Shown: positions 32,378 to 40,420, counted from the first letter of the stretch. The stretch: DNA of 64,000 nucleotides from Candidatus Woesearchaeota archaeon (GCA_030651135.1 JAUSCS010000013.1:208188-272187), one strand, 5' to 3'. Made by a program: numbers and translations. The notes: generated by a model not told the origin, from the letters alone.

Positions 32378-34456
32378 ATGTGCGGCATTATCGGAGTGTT
32401 CGGAAGGAAGGATGCAAAAGCCCTTGTTGAAAAAGGCATGCTTGTTTTGAAGAACAGGGGCAGGGATGCAAAAGGCATTTATTTTAAAGGCAATAACTGT
32501 GTCGGTCATCTGCTTCATTCAATTGTAGGCTTTCTGAAGCAGCCTTTGATCGGAAAAGGCGTATTTGGGGCCAATTGTGAAATATATAACTGGAAAGAAC
32601 TGAACAAAAAATACAGTTTAAACGCAAAAAATGACTCTGATCTTATTTTTAAGCTGTTGGAAAAAAGAGGCATTGAAGATATAAAAAATATTCTCGAAGA
32701 GCTTGACGGTGTTTATGCCTTTTTTTATTGGATTGAAAATCATATTTTCCTTGCAAGAGACATAATCGGGGAAAAGCCAATCTGGTTCTCAAATACAGAT
32801 GGCTTTGCATTTGCATCTGAAAAGAAAGCGCTTGAAAAATCAGGCTATTTGGATATTGTTGAATTAAACCCAAGGCAGATATTGAAATACAATATAAAAG
32901 AAAACAGCATTCAGCTCATAAACAGGGATTTCTTTAAAATAGAGCCGGAAATAAAGGACAAGTTAGAAACAATAAAAAACAATGTAAAAAGCCTTTTGAT
33001 TGGTGCAGTTAAAAGAAGACTCCCGGAAACAAAGTTCGGCTTATTATTTTCAGGCGGCCTTGATTCTGCAGTTATAGCTTCTATTTTAAAAAAGCTTGGG
33101 AAAAAGTTCAATTGTTACACCGCAGTATTGGAAGACAATGAAATGAAGCAGCCGCATGACTTAATTGCTGCAAAATATGCTGCAGATGCCCTTGGCTTAA
33201 AACTGAATGTTGTGAAAATAAAATTAAATGATGTTGAAAAATATCTGAAAAAAATAGTTCCGTTGATTGAGGATTCAAATGTTGTTAAAGTCGGCGTTGC
33301 TCTGACTTTTTTTGAAGCATGCAGCAGAGCAAGAAAAGACGGCTGCAAGGTTGTTTTCTCTGGATTAGGATCAGAAGAAATCTTTGCAGGCTACAAAAGG
33401 CACAAGGATTCAGCAAACATCAACAAGGAATGCCTATCTGGATTGCTAAAGCTTTATGAGAGGGATCTTTACAGGGATGATGTAATAACAATGTTCAATA
33501 GCCTTGAGCTTAGGCTTCCGTTTCTGGATAAAAAACTAGTTGACTATTGTTTAAAAATACCTGGCGAATACAAAATAAAAAATAACCAGGAAAAATACAT
33601 CTTGAGATTGGCTGCAAAAGATCTCGGATTGAAAAAAGAAATTTACGAGAGAAAAAAGAAAGCAGCCCAGTACGGCTCAAATTTTCACAAAGCAATTGGA
33701 AAGCTTGCAAGAAGAAATAAATTCAAGTTAAAATCAGACTATCTGAGGCAATTTTATCCTAGCCATAATCTAAAGCTCGGCGCATTAGTGAGTTCTGGAA
33801 AGGACAGCATCTATGCGATGTACGTAATGCTAAAACAAAATTATAAAATTGGATGCTTAATAACAATAAAAAGCAAAAATCCTGATTCTTTCATGTTCCA
33901 CACGCCTTCTGTTGATTTAGTCAGGCTGCAGGCCGAGTCAATGAATATTCCTTTGGTTGAATTTGAAACAAAAGGCGAAAAAGAAGAAGAACTGAAAGAT
34001 TTAAAAAAAGCATTAGAAATTGCAAAAAAAGAGCACAAAATAGAAGGCGTTGTAACAGGCGCGCTTTACTCAACTTACCAGCGCGACAGAATTGAAAAAA
34101 TCTGCGATGATCTTGGATTAAAAATATTCTCTCCATTATGGCACATCAACCAGGAAACTGAGCTTAGGGAAATACTGAATGCCGGCTTTAAATTTATACT
34201 GGCATCTGTTGCTGCTGATGGGCTTGACAAAAGCTTTTTAGGCAAGACAGTTGATAACGAATTTGTTGATAAATTAAAAAAAATAAGCGAAAAGAACAGG
34301 ATGAACATTGCAGGCGAAGGCGGAGAATATGAGAGTTTTGTTGTTGACGGCCCGATTTTTAATAGAAAAATAAAGATCTTAGATTACGAGATAAAGGAAG
34401 AAAGCAGGAATACTGCAAAGCTTATAATAAAGAAAGCTGAGTTGGTTGAAAAATAA
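32378..34456 (+). CDS. Glutaminase + asparagine synthetase + Dph6 fusion
   Basis: 692 residues in three parts. Cys2 of MCGIIGVFG starts an Ntn-type glutaminase (1-185) with NRGRDAKG and an NW..LN region. Residues about 200-460 form an asparagine-synthetase ATP domain with SGGLDS at 225-230 and GLGSEEIFAGYKRH near 328. Residues about 465-692 form a second ATP-pyrophosphatase domain, with SSGKDS at 472-477, TGALYSTYQRDRIEKICDDLGL and GEGGEYESFV, the diphthine-ammonia ligase (Dph6) pattern. The fusion could pass glutamine-derived ammonia to diphthine amidation; making asparagine as well is possible. dph5 is nearby. Confidence 0.88.
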   Translation: MCGIIGVFGRKDAKALVEKGMLVLKNRGRDAKGIYFKGNNCVGHLLHSIVGFLKQPLIGKGVFGANCEIYNWKELNKKYSLNAKNDSDLIFKLLEKRGIEDIKNILEELDGVYAFFYWIENHIFLARDIIGEKPIWFSNTDGFAFASEKKALEKSGYLDIVELNPRQILKYNIKENSIQLINRDFFKIEPEIKDKLETIKNNVKSLLIGAVKRRLPETKFGLLFSGGLDSAVIASILKKLGKKFNCYTAVLEDNEMKQPHDLIAAKYAADALGLKLNVVKIKLNDVEKYLKKIVPLIEDSNVVKVGVALTFFEACSRARKDGCKVVFSGLGSEEIFAGYKRHKDSANINKECLSGLLKLYERDLYRDDVITMFNSLELRLPFLDKKLVDYCLKIPGEYKIKNNQEKYILRLAAKDLGLKKEIYERKKKAAQYGSNFHKAIGKLARRNKFKLKSDYLRQFYPSHNLKLGALVSSGKDSIYAMYVMLKQNYKIGCLITIKSKNPDSFMFHTPSVDLVRLQAESMNIPLVEFETKGEKEEELKDLKKALEIAKKEHKIEGVVTGALYSTYQRDRIEKICDDLGLKIFSPLWHINQETELREILNAGFKFILASVAADGLDKSFLGKTVDNEFVDKLKKISEKNRMNIAGEGGEYESFVVDGPIFNRKIKILDYEIKEESRNTAKLIIKKAELVEK

Positions 34457-34458
34457 AC

Positions 34459-34707
34459 TTATTGTTCGTCTTTGTGGTATAAATCAAAGAAAAGCACTTT
34501 ATTTTCTTCTTTTATGTACAGGTAAGAAAGTCTGAAAGGGTGTATGTAGACTTCTCTTGTGCCTTTTCTGTCATATTTCATTGGCTTGCCAACTTCAGGA
34601 TTCTCTCTGATCTTTGAAAATTGCTTTATTATTCTCTCTTTTAATGATCTATCCTTAATCTTAGAAAAGATCTCCTTAAAATAAGGATGAAAGGCAGCAC
34701 TTACCAT
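34459..34707 (-). CDS. RelE/ParE-type toxin
   Basis: 82 residues. FSKIRENPEVGKPMKYDRKGTREVYIHPFRLSYLYIKE has the RelE/ParE plan: NPxxGKPM loop, RxxxVxxYRLxY-like strand, and a final LYHKDEQ strand. RelE-type members cut ribosome-bound mRNA; which activity applies is unknown. The start overlaps the antitoxin stop by 7 bases (34701-34707), so translation is coupled. Confidence 0.85.
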   Translation of the reverse strand: MVSAAFHPYFKEIFSKIKDRSLKERIIKQFSKIRENPEVGKPMKYDRKGTREVYIHPFRLSYLYIKEENKVLFFDLYHKDEQ

Positions 34708-34967
34708 TTTTCTACTTCTTTTAAGAAATCATCAAAATCCATCTCTATAAATTCGCCTTTCTCATATCTCTTCCAAGCTTCCTCAGTTCGTCTGGCAAAT
34801 TCCAGATCCTCTTCAAGGTTTTTATCCAGATCGCTTGCCTTTTCCAGAATAAACTGGTGTTTGTTTTTTATAATGACTAATTTTTCGCCTTCATTAATGC
34901 CTTCCCTCATTTCAGCAGGTATTACGATCTGCCCTTTTGAGCTCATTCTTGTTATAGCAATGTCCAT
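34701..34967 (-). CDS. AbrB-type antitoxin
   Basis: 88 residues. RMSSKGQIVIPAEMREGINEGEKLVII is a standard AbrB/MazE DNA-binding domain; the C-terminal acidic helix (WKRYEKGEFIEMDFDDFLKEV) is the toxin-binding part. AGGTGAT precedes the ATG. An exact 16-bp palindrome lies between the TATA box and the start, fitting autorepression. Confidence 0.88.
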   Translation of the reverse strand: MDIAITRMSSKGQIVIPAEMREGINEGEKLVIIKNKHQFILEKASDLDKNLEEDLEFARRTEEAWKRYEKGEFIEMDFDDFLKEVEKW

Positions 34968-34980
34968 GTTATATCACCTA

Positions 34981-34996
34981 GTAAGATTAATCTTAC
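34981..34996. promoter_or_regulatory. Perfect 16-bp palindrome, toxin-antitoxin operator
   Basis: GTAAGATTAATCTTAC equals its own reverse complement. It lies 13 bases before the antitoxin ATG and just downstream of the TATA box TTTATATATC (minus strand, about 35000-35009), where a bound AbrB dimer would block initiation. Confidence 0.75.
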
Positions 34997-35027
34997 ATGA
35001 TATATAAACTTTTCGGTTTTTGATTTG

Positions 35028-36002
35028 TTATTTCTTCAGAGGCAGATAATTGATATACGGCTCGTAATAAATTATAAAAGAAGAATAGTTTTTTATCAAA
35101 TCTGAAAATTTATACCTTAACTCCCTCATAATGTCATGGAATTCTTCATTTGATCTAACCATAACCTCGAACTCAAGCTCTGCAATGCCTACTGCCTTAG
35201 TTATATAAATGGAATTAGTTAATGACTTCAAATAAGTAATCAATTTTAAGATACTTTCTTTAGATATATTTGTCAGATTTAAGAAAACCTTATGATGATC
35301 ATATCCTAATAACCTATGATTCAGCTTTACATTAAAGCCCAAAATTATCTTTTTCTTCAAAAGAGCATTAATCCTGTATTTCACAACTTTGGGATGTAAT
35401 TTTAGCTCTTCCCCAATCTCCAATAATGATTTTCTTGCATCCTTTGTTAAAATCCCGATAATATTGTAATCAATTTCATCCAGCTTTGTTTCCTCGACCT
35501 TGCCGCCTAATACAAACTCTGTTGAATCCTCTTTGTTCAGGAGAAATTTGTATTTTAAATGATGAATTCTGGTAGCGACCGATATGAGCTTTTCTTCAAA
35601 ATATTTTCCGAATTTATCTAATATTTCATCTATAACCTCTTCAAATTCTATAATATCCTTTGCCCACACTGCAACTGCAAAATCCCAGTCGCCATCAAGC
35701 TGGAATACCCGCCCGATCTTTTTATGCTTTCTGCAGAACTCTATTATTTCGTTTTCTTTCTCCGGGTTGACGTTTTGAAATTTAACGAAAAATCTATAAT
35801 ATAAATAACCTAACTTATTGATATTCAAAATAGCATAATAACCCTCAATTATTCCTCTTTTCTCCAGATTTTCAAGCCTGTATTTGACAACTTGTTTAGA
35901 CAAACCGACTTTCTTTGCTACATCTGATATGTTTTCTCTTGCATTCAGGCTTAACTCAGCAATGATCTTCTTATCTTTCAGATCCAACTTTATTTCCACC
36001 AT
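35028..36002 (-). CDS. Tandem (two-unit) Lrp/AsnC-type regulator
   Basis: 324 residues, same design as the protein at 9964. HTH 1 near 10-60 (ISDVAKKVGLSKQVVKYRLENLEKRGII) with a sensor-like half, HTH 2 near 175-232 (LLEIGEELKLHPKVVKYRI) with another half. YYRFFVKFQNVNPEKENEII parallels CRFFIKFQKDTPDEENEVI in the other copy, so they are paralogues. Leaderless promoter bracketed by a perfect inverted repeat. It may also regulate the divergent 36138 cassette. Confidence 0.86.
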   Translation of the reverse strand: MVEIKLDLKDKKIIAELSLNARENISDVAKKVGLSKQVVKYRLENLEKRGIIEGYYAILNINKLGYLYYRFFVKFQNVNPEKENEIIEFCRKHKKIGRVFQLDGDWDFAVAVWAKDIIEFEEVIDEILDKFGKYFEEKLISVATRIHHLKYKFLLNKEDSTEFVLGGKVEETKLDEIDYNIIGILTKDARKSLLEIGEELKLHPKVVKYRINALLKKKIILGFNVKLNHRLLGYDHHKVFLNLTNISKESILKLITYLKSLTNSIYITKAVGIAELEFEVMVRSNEEFHDIMRELRYKFSDLIKNYSSFIIYYEPYINYLPLKK

Positions 36003-36003
36003 A

Positions 36004-36051
36004 TTTTAACTTAAGGATAAATTAGTATTTAAATCTTTCTATAAGTTAAAA
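36004..36051. promoter_or_regulatory. Inverted operator around the second Lrp-like promoter
   Basis: TTTTAACTTA (36004-36013) and TAAGTTAAAA (36042-36051) are perfect 10-bp arms with 28 bases between, containing the minus-strand TATA box (GATTTAAATACT). A further AGGTTAA lies near 36077. The TTAAC core matches the arms at 9921-9964. Because the region also serves the 36138 cassette, one regulator could control both sides. Confidence 0.65.
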
Positions 36052-36137
36052 AATTTAATAAGAAGTTTAATTAATAGGTTAATACTTACTAATAAGTAAT
36101 TAAAACAAACTTAAACAAAACAAGGAGGTAAATAAAA

Positions 36138-36719
36138 ATGACAAGTTTACTAGAAAGATTATGTAAATCACCAGATGCAAAAGTAGAACGAACATATGAT
36201 CTAGTTAAAAAAACTTTCAAAGAAAGCTACGAGTTCGAATCATATGAAGGAATAGCTGATGCAAGAATATCGAATGCATTTAAATGTGAAATTGATAGAG
36301 GCGGATATTTTCCAGATGTCAGTTATTTTATATATCGCGGTAAGTACTTCACAGCTGTTAAAAAGCGAAATGGTGAGAGTGTTGACGTCATTATTGAAAT
36401 TGACGGCAGGCGTCATACGGGTAGAACAGATTATGACTATGGCCCAAAACCAACTTTACCGGGTGTAGATGAAAATCTTTGGCCTACAATTTTAAAAAAT
36501 AGGGAACATGTCATAGATTTAATTGCAGAAAAGTATGGACTTGAAAGACCATGGAATGACCATAGCGGATTTGTATACCTATTAAAAAAGAACATAATTG
36601 GCACTTATGACGCAAAAGGCAAAAGAAAACAACACCTTGATGAAAAGGGCGTTGTTAAGAGACTAGAAGAATTTATGCATGCCCTTTCAGAATGGGCTAC
36701 AAATGATCCATCTTGTTAA
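36138..36719 (+). CDS. Unrecognised protein with EIDGxxH motif, possible nuclease
   Basis: 193 residues. GGYFPDVSYFIYRGKYF near 55-71 and VDVIIEIDGRRHTGRTDYDYG near 81-101 place a PD and an ExDG..H in the spacing seen in DUF559/Vsr-like PD-(D/E)XK nucleases, but the match is by motif only. A strong AAGGAGG site lies 8 bases before the ATG. The coding strand is A-rich compared with housekeeping neighbours. It leads a second unknown gene (36763) with its own GGAGG, and faces the Lrp-like regulator. Not confidently assigned. Confidence 0.6.
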   Translation: MTSLLERLCKSPDAKVERTYDLVKKTFKESYEFESYEGIADARISNAFKCEIDRGGYFPDVSYFIYRGKYFTAVKKRNGESVDVIIEIDGRRHTGRTDYDYGPKPTLPGVDENLWPTILKNREHVIDLIAEKYGLERPWNDHSGFVYLLKKNIIGTYDAKGKRKQHLDEKGVVKRLEEFMHALSEWATNDPSC

Positions 36720-36762
36720 ATTTTAATTTTAAAATTAAATTAATAAAACCAATAGGAGGTAA

Positions 36763-37107
36763 ATGGAAACTAACCAAAATAATATAACGGGTATAAAATA
36801 CAAATTAGTAGGTAGAGTACCAGCAATACCAAGAGACTGTAATAGTTTTGATGCTTTTTTTATACATAGCACAGCTACTGATCTTGCAAAGAAAGCTGGT
36901 GCTAAGGATAAGTTTTTTTATTGGGGAACACCTAAGCACGAAATAGGATATATAGCGAATAATTTTGAAGATATGAGGGGTAAAATAAAAGGTCTTATTG
37001 GTTTAATTGATAAGATTTTTTTGGATAACCTATTTTTTCCAGAACAATATAGGCATGAATGGGGTGTTTATATAGGAATTGAAGAGAAAAATAATAGGAC
37101 AATATAA
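36763..37107 (+). CDS. Unrecognised 114-residue cassette partner
   Basis: Starts METNQNNITGIKYKLVGRVPAIPRD with AGGAGG 4 bases before the ATG, 43 bases after the preceding gene. Central FFYWGTPKHEIGYIANNFEDMRGKI and the end HEWGVYIGIEEKNNRTI suggest a compact alpha/beta domain. No family recognised. It is presumably co-transcribed with 36138. A hairpin follows the stop. Confidence 0.55.
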   Translation: METNQNNITGIKYKLVGRVPAIPRDCNSFDAFFIHSTATDLAKKAGAKDKFFYWGTPKHEIGYIANNFEDMRGKIKGLIGLIDKIFLDNLFFPEQYRHEWGVYIGIEEKNNRTI

Positions 37108-37124
37108 AATCAATAAAGTGGGTT

Positions 37125-37173
37125 AGAAAGGAGAAGCATAAGAAAGAACAACGCCTTGCTGCTCCTCCTTTCT
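37125..37173 (+). terminator. Hairpin after the 36138-37107 cassette
   Basis: AGAAAGGAG (37125-37133) and CTCCTTTCT (37165-37173) are perfect 9-bp arms, extended by AGCA/TGCT inside. It begins 18 bases after the stop of the 36763 gene. A second short hairpin (AGGTGTTC/GAACGCCT, 37200-37216) follows. These could end the transcript or stabilise its 3' end. Nothing else is seen in 37108-37315. Confidence 0.45.
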
Positions 37174-37315
37174 GATAGCTTTAGGTGATTCATACACGGA
37201 GGTGTTCTGAACGCCTATACTATAATAGGATGAGGGGTTTATAAATACATTATGAAAGGCTGGTAAAGAACAAAAATACGCAAACTTTATAAAGGGCAAT
37301 TCTCAAGCAATATTG

Positions 37316-37993
37316 ATGGCTTTAGTGTTTAGTTTGGAATGGTTTCAAGGCATTAACTTTTTATTCGAATTATTCGCCTTAATCAGCACTTTATTGATAG
37401 CATTCTTCAGCTACAGGGTTTTCAAGTACACTTCGCAGAGAAAATATTTTCATTTCGCGCTGGCTTTTTTCCTTGTGGCAGCTGCCTTTTTCCTGAAGAT
37501 AATCTCGAGCGTCATAGTTTATTCAGGCGAACAGCAGCTTCAGACAATCGGCGCAGCCACTCTAACAACATACAACATTTATTATTTTGAATGGATCCAG
37601 TCAAGCGGCTTCTTCATTGCGAGATTCGTGATGCTGCTTGCATTCCTGCTTCTCTTCATCGTTCATTTCAAGGTAAGAAGCAAAGTTGTGATGCTGCTTT
37701 TGATGTATCTTGTATTTGTTTCAATACTGGCGCGCGATTCTTATCTCATATTCCACGCCACGCTTTTTGTGATTCTGCTTCCGTTAACTTACTATTATTT
37801 AAGGAATTATTTAAAGAACAGGAAGCTAAGCTCGGCCCTTGTACTCAGCTCTTTCTTCCTCATGCTCATCAGCCACCCTGTTTTCTCTTTCGTATTGCTC
37901 TATGACAAGCTTTACATCATAGCTGAATTCATACAGAGCCTTGCATTTTTGATCTTGCTGCTTACAATTTTAATCCCAAGGTTCAGAAAATGA
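37316..37993 (+). CDS. Seven-helix membrane protein
   Basis: 225 residues from the ATG at 37316; the TATA box (ACTTTATAAA, 37284-37293) is about 27 bases upstream. About seven hydrophobic helices with aromatic-rich ends, little polar content, and a YLRNYLKNRKL loop. No family named. The stop overlaps the start of the winged-helix gene (ATGA), so the pair is translated together, suggesting a membrane sensor with a DNA-binding partner. Confidence 0.7.
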   Translation: MALVFSLEWFQGINFLFELFALISTLLIAFFSYRVFKYTSQRKYFHFALAFFLVAAAFFLKIISSVIVYSGEQQLQTIGAATLTTYNIYYFEWIQSSGFFIARFVMLLAFLLLFIVHFKVRSKVVMLLLMYLVFVSILARDSYLIFHATLFVILLPLTYYYLRNYLKNRKLSSALVLSSFFLMLISHPVFSFVLLYDKLYIIAEFIQSLAFLILLLTILIPRFRK

Positions 37994-38262
37994 GCGCCAG
38001 AAGAACGAAGATCGAGATAATCCATGACATTCTTACTTCTATACAGCAGAAAGGCGGCAAGATAAAGCCCACTCACCTGTTGTATAAATCAAATCTCTCG
38101 CATAAGAAGATGATGGAATACCTTGGAGAATTAATGGCTAAAAAGATGGTTGGGGAAACGTTCGAAGGCAAGGACAAGAAATACATCATAACTGAAGAAG
38201 GCCTGAAGTACATATTCGAATTTAAGAAGATCAAAGAGTTCACTGATTCGTTTGGGTTATAA
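37990..38262 (+). CDS. Archaeal winged-helix protein
   Basis: 90 residues. TKIEIIHDILTSIQQKGGKIKPTHLLYKSNLSHKKMMEYLGELMAKKMV is the archaeal HTH seen upstream of many membrane proteins, with a wing (KKYIITEEGLKYI). ATGA overlap with the seven-helix gene. Likely regulates its own operon. Confidence 0.8.
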   Translation: MSARRTKIEIIHDILTSIQQKGGKIKPTHLLYKSNLSHKKMMEYLGELMAKKMVGETFEGKDKKYIITEEGLKYIFEFKKIKEFTDSFGL

Positions 38263-38278
38263 AACCGGGGGTGATTTA

Positions 38279-38746
38279 ATGCAAGAAACAATGCAGGAAA
38301 GGTTAGTCGCATGTCTAAGTAGGAAACTTATAACATTATGCCCTTGCTCGTGCTACATGGTCACAGAAAAAGGCAAGGAGCTTTTAAAAAGCCATGATAT
38401 GGAAAAAGATATAAAACATGTACTGGACACCCAGCTAGGGGGATATATTTTTCGTGAACCTGACCGGGAACTCGAGCAAGATTATTTTATAGAGCATTTC
38501 TGGAGCGCATTGGAAGAAAAGGCAGAAGGCGATGTAAAAGAAAGAATTCATAATGCCATCAGCGATATTTCAGACAGAGAGGTTATTACTTGGGGAGCAG
38601 GCGCAATTTTTGTTTTTATAGGCGCATTAGATATGGCAAGAAATTTTGGTTATATCCGCCACAGAGGAGAAAACAAACTGGAATTAATGGATCACGAAAG
38701 ATTTTTTAAAGAAAAAGAAAACCTGGCAGAGGTGATTAGAAGATGA
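38279..38746 (+). CDS. Unknown 155-residue protein
   Basis: Start at the ATG at 38279, with GGGGGTGAT 3 bases upstream; an in-frame ATG at 38252 overlaps the previous gene and has no site. The N-terminal part has CPCSCYMV, the middle is charged (EEKAEGDVKERIHNAISDI), and one hydrophobic stretch (ITWGAGAIFVFIGALDMA) may be a transmembrane helix. The end overlaps the DUF5652 gene by 4 bases. Family unknown. Confidence 0.6.
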   Translation: MQETMQERLVACLSRKLITLCPCSCYMVTEKGKELLKSHDMEKDIKHVLDTQLGGYIFREPDRELEQDYFIEHFWSALEEKAEGDVKERIHNAISDISDREVITWGAGAIFVFIGALDMARNFGYIRHRGENKLELMDHERFFKEKENLAEVIRR

Positions 38747-38955
38747 CACCAGAACAATTTATTGCTTGGTTTATCCCAGTCTTGATCATATTATCAATCT
38801 GGGATGCTGTATGGAAAGGCATCGGAATGTGGAAAGCAGGAAGAAACAACCATCTTGCATGGTTCGTCTGCATCTTCATATTCAACACAGTCGGGATACT
38901 GCCGATAATCTATCTTGCATTTTTCCAGCCGAAGATCAAGGCAAAGAAAAAATAG
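38743..38955 (+). CDS. DUF5652-like small membrane protein
   Basis: 70 residues, two hydrophobic helices: FIAWFIPVLIILSIWDAVWKGIGMW, then HLAWFVCIFIFNTVGILPIIYL and a lysine tail. The WKAGRNN..AWF link matches DUF5652/PLDc_N-type mini-proteins common in archaea. ATGA overlap with the previous gene. Function unknown. Confidence 0.75.
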   Translation: MTPEQFIAWFIPVLIILSIWDAVWKGIGMWKAGRNNHLAWFVCIFIFNTVGILPIIYLAFFQPKIKAKKK

Positions 38956-39007
38956 AAACCTTTATTAAAACCAAAGTATTTTTCTCATAATTAAATTAAC
39001 TAATGGG

Positions 39008-39511
39008 GTGGTCGAAATAGCAAAAAACAATAATGGCAAAACCAATGGCAATTCAAAAGCTGTCTGCAAGCCAGCAAGGATGAATTTCTGGAAGATCTTA
39101 TTGAGCGGAATTTTATTTGCAATAATCGCGCAGATAGTCCACACAATAGGGGCATTTTTAACAATGAGCTATTATACTGATGCAAATTATTTTGCGATAT
39201 GGAGCAAGCTCATGATGCCAAGTGCTGCTCCGCCAGGCTGGGAGTTCTATGCTTATGCAATTGGGTTCAGCATAATAACGGGCATTCTTTTGTCAATAGT
39301 CTATGTCATGGTGAGCTGCTGCTTTTCAGGCAGTGCTTTTAAGAAAGGAGCGCTATATGGAGTTTTATTATTTTTGGCAGCAGGCATACCCTCAGCATTA
39401 TCGCTTTATCTGCTGATAAGCCTACCTTTGGCATTAATCATAAGCTGGGCAATCGGAGGCCTCGTTGCATATTTAATCGGAGGAATCATAATAGCGGCAA
39501 TAAACAAATGA
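39008..39511 (+). CDS. Four-helix membrane protein
   Basis: 167 residues if the GTG at 39008 is used; an ATG at 39080 is the alternative, since GTG lies inside the purine-rich GGGGTGG. Hydrophobic helices near 28-50, 80-102, 112-130 and 136-160. The second loop holds MPSAAPPGWEFYAY. Not assigned to a family. It precedes the rubrerythrin gene by 13 bases and may share its transcript. Confidence 0.62.
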   Translation: MVEIAKNNNGKTNGNSKAVCKPARMNFWKILLSGILFAIIAQIVHTIGAFLTMSYYTDANYFAIWSKLMMPSAAPPGWEFYAYAIGFSIITGILLSIVYVMVSCCFSGSAFKKGALYGVLLFLAAGIPSALSLYLLISLPLALIISWAIGGLVAYLIGGIIIAAINK

Positions 39512-39524
39512 AGAGGCGATAAGA

Positions 39525-40097
39525 ATGAAACTCAAAGGAACAAAAACAGAGCAGAATCTTTTAAAGGCATTTGCAGGTGAATCACAGGCAAGAAACAGAT
39601 ACACTTATTTTTCTTCTGCTGCAAGAAAAGAGGGATTCGAGCAGATCTCAGCAATATTCGCAGAAACAGCTGACAATGAAAAAGAGCATGCAAAGATTTT
39701 CTTCAAATATCTTGAAGGTGGATCAATTGAGATCACAGCAGCCTATCCTGCAGGAGCGATAAAGGATACTAAGCAGAATCTTGAGGCAGCTGCAGAGGGT
39801 GAAAGGATGGAATGGGGAACTATTTATCCGAACTTTGCAAAGATTGCCATGGAAGAGGGATTTTCAGAAATAGCAAGGTCTTTTGAAGAGATCGCAGAAG
39901 TCGAGAAATTCCATGACGCAAGGTACAGGAAACTGATCAGCAACGTTGCAGGTAAGGAAGTGTTCATGAAAAACTCAGCTGTGAAGTGGCACTGCAGGAA
40001 CTGCGGCTATATCTTTGAAGGCAAGGAAGCTCCAAAGGATTGCCCTGCATGCAAGCATCCTCGTGCATTTTACGAACTGCTGGCTGAGAATTATTAA
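39525..40097 (+). CDS. Rubrerythrin
   Basis: 190 residues. The ferritin-like four-helix part has two ExxH-type sites (AGESQARNRYTYF, DNEKEHAK, EEGFSEIARSFEEIAEVEKFHD) for the di-iron centre, and the C-terminal rubredoxin domain has CRNCGYIFEG and CPACKHPR. Removes hydrogen peroxide in anaerobes. GAGGCGATAAGA precedes the ATG. It leads a mini zinc protein and a rubrerythrin-like gene, an oxidative-stress block. Confidence 0.95.
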   Translation: MKLKGTKTEQNLLKAFAGESQARNRYTYFSSAARKEGFEQISAIFAETADNEKEHAKIFFKYLEGGSIEITAAYPAGAIKDTKQNLEAAAEGERMEWGTIYPNFAKIAMEEGFSEIARSFEEIAEVEKFHDARYRKLISNVAGKEVFMKNSAVKWHCRNCGYIFEGKEAPKDCPACKHPRAFYELLAENY

Positions 40098-40126
40098 TTT
40101 TTATTTTAAAATGATAGCGATAATAT

Positions 40127-40210
40127 AGTAAAGGGCACAAAAATTTGAGCAATAGATATGCCCTTTACTTATTACGAGCGGACAACAATTGGTCAATTAA
40201 TCTTGTCCGC
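40127..40210 (+). terminator. Two perfect hairpins downstream of rubrerythrin
   Basis: AGTAAAGGGCA/TGCCCTTTACT (40127-40137 with 40159-40169) and GCGGACAA/TTGTCCGC (40178-40185 with 40203-40210). They begin 30 bases after the rubrerythrin stop. Tandem hairpins in a 167-base gap could form a terminator or a small structured RNA; T-runs do not follow, so simple termination is not certain. Confidence 0.45.
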
Positions 40211-40264
40211 GAGTATAGCTGGGAAAAAAGTTTGGAGATGTAATGTTTGATGAGGTGAATACGA

Positions 40265-40411
40265 ATGAAAGGGCTATGCCAAATATGCAAAGAAAAACTC
40301 GATAAAAAGGAAAACTCTGCTCTGTTCTATTGCATTAAATGCGATGAAGAGATAAAGAAAAGAAAGCTGAGCCCTTTAGAATATAAAAGATATTTTGAGG
40401 AGAATAAATAA
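40265..40411 (+). CDS. 48-residue zinc-ribbon mini-protein
   Basis: 48 residues with GAGGTGA 7 bases before the ATG. MKGLCQICKEKLDKKENS, then FYCIKCDEEI: two CxxC pairs 14 residues apart, a zinc-ribbon. The end is basic and aromatic (LEYKRYFEEN). Sits 10 bases before the rubrerythrin-like gene and is likely in the same transcript. Role unknown. Confidence 0.75.
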   Translation: MKGLCQICKEKLDKKENSALFYCIKCDEEIKKRKLSPLEYKRYFEENK

Positions 40412-40420
40412 AAGGCCAAG

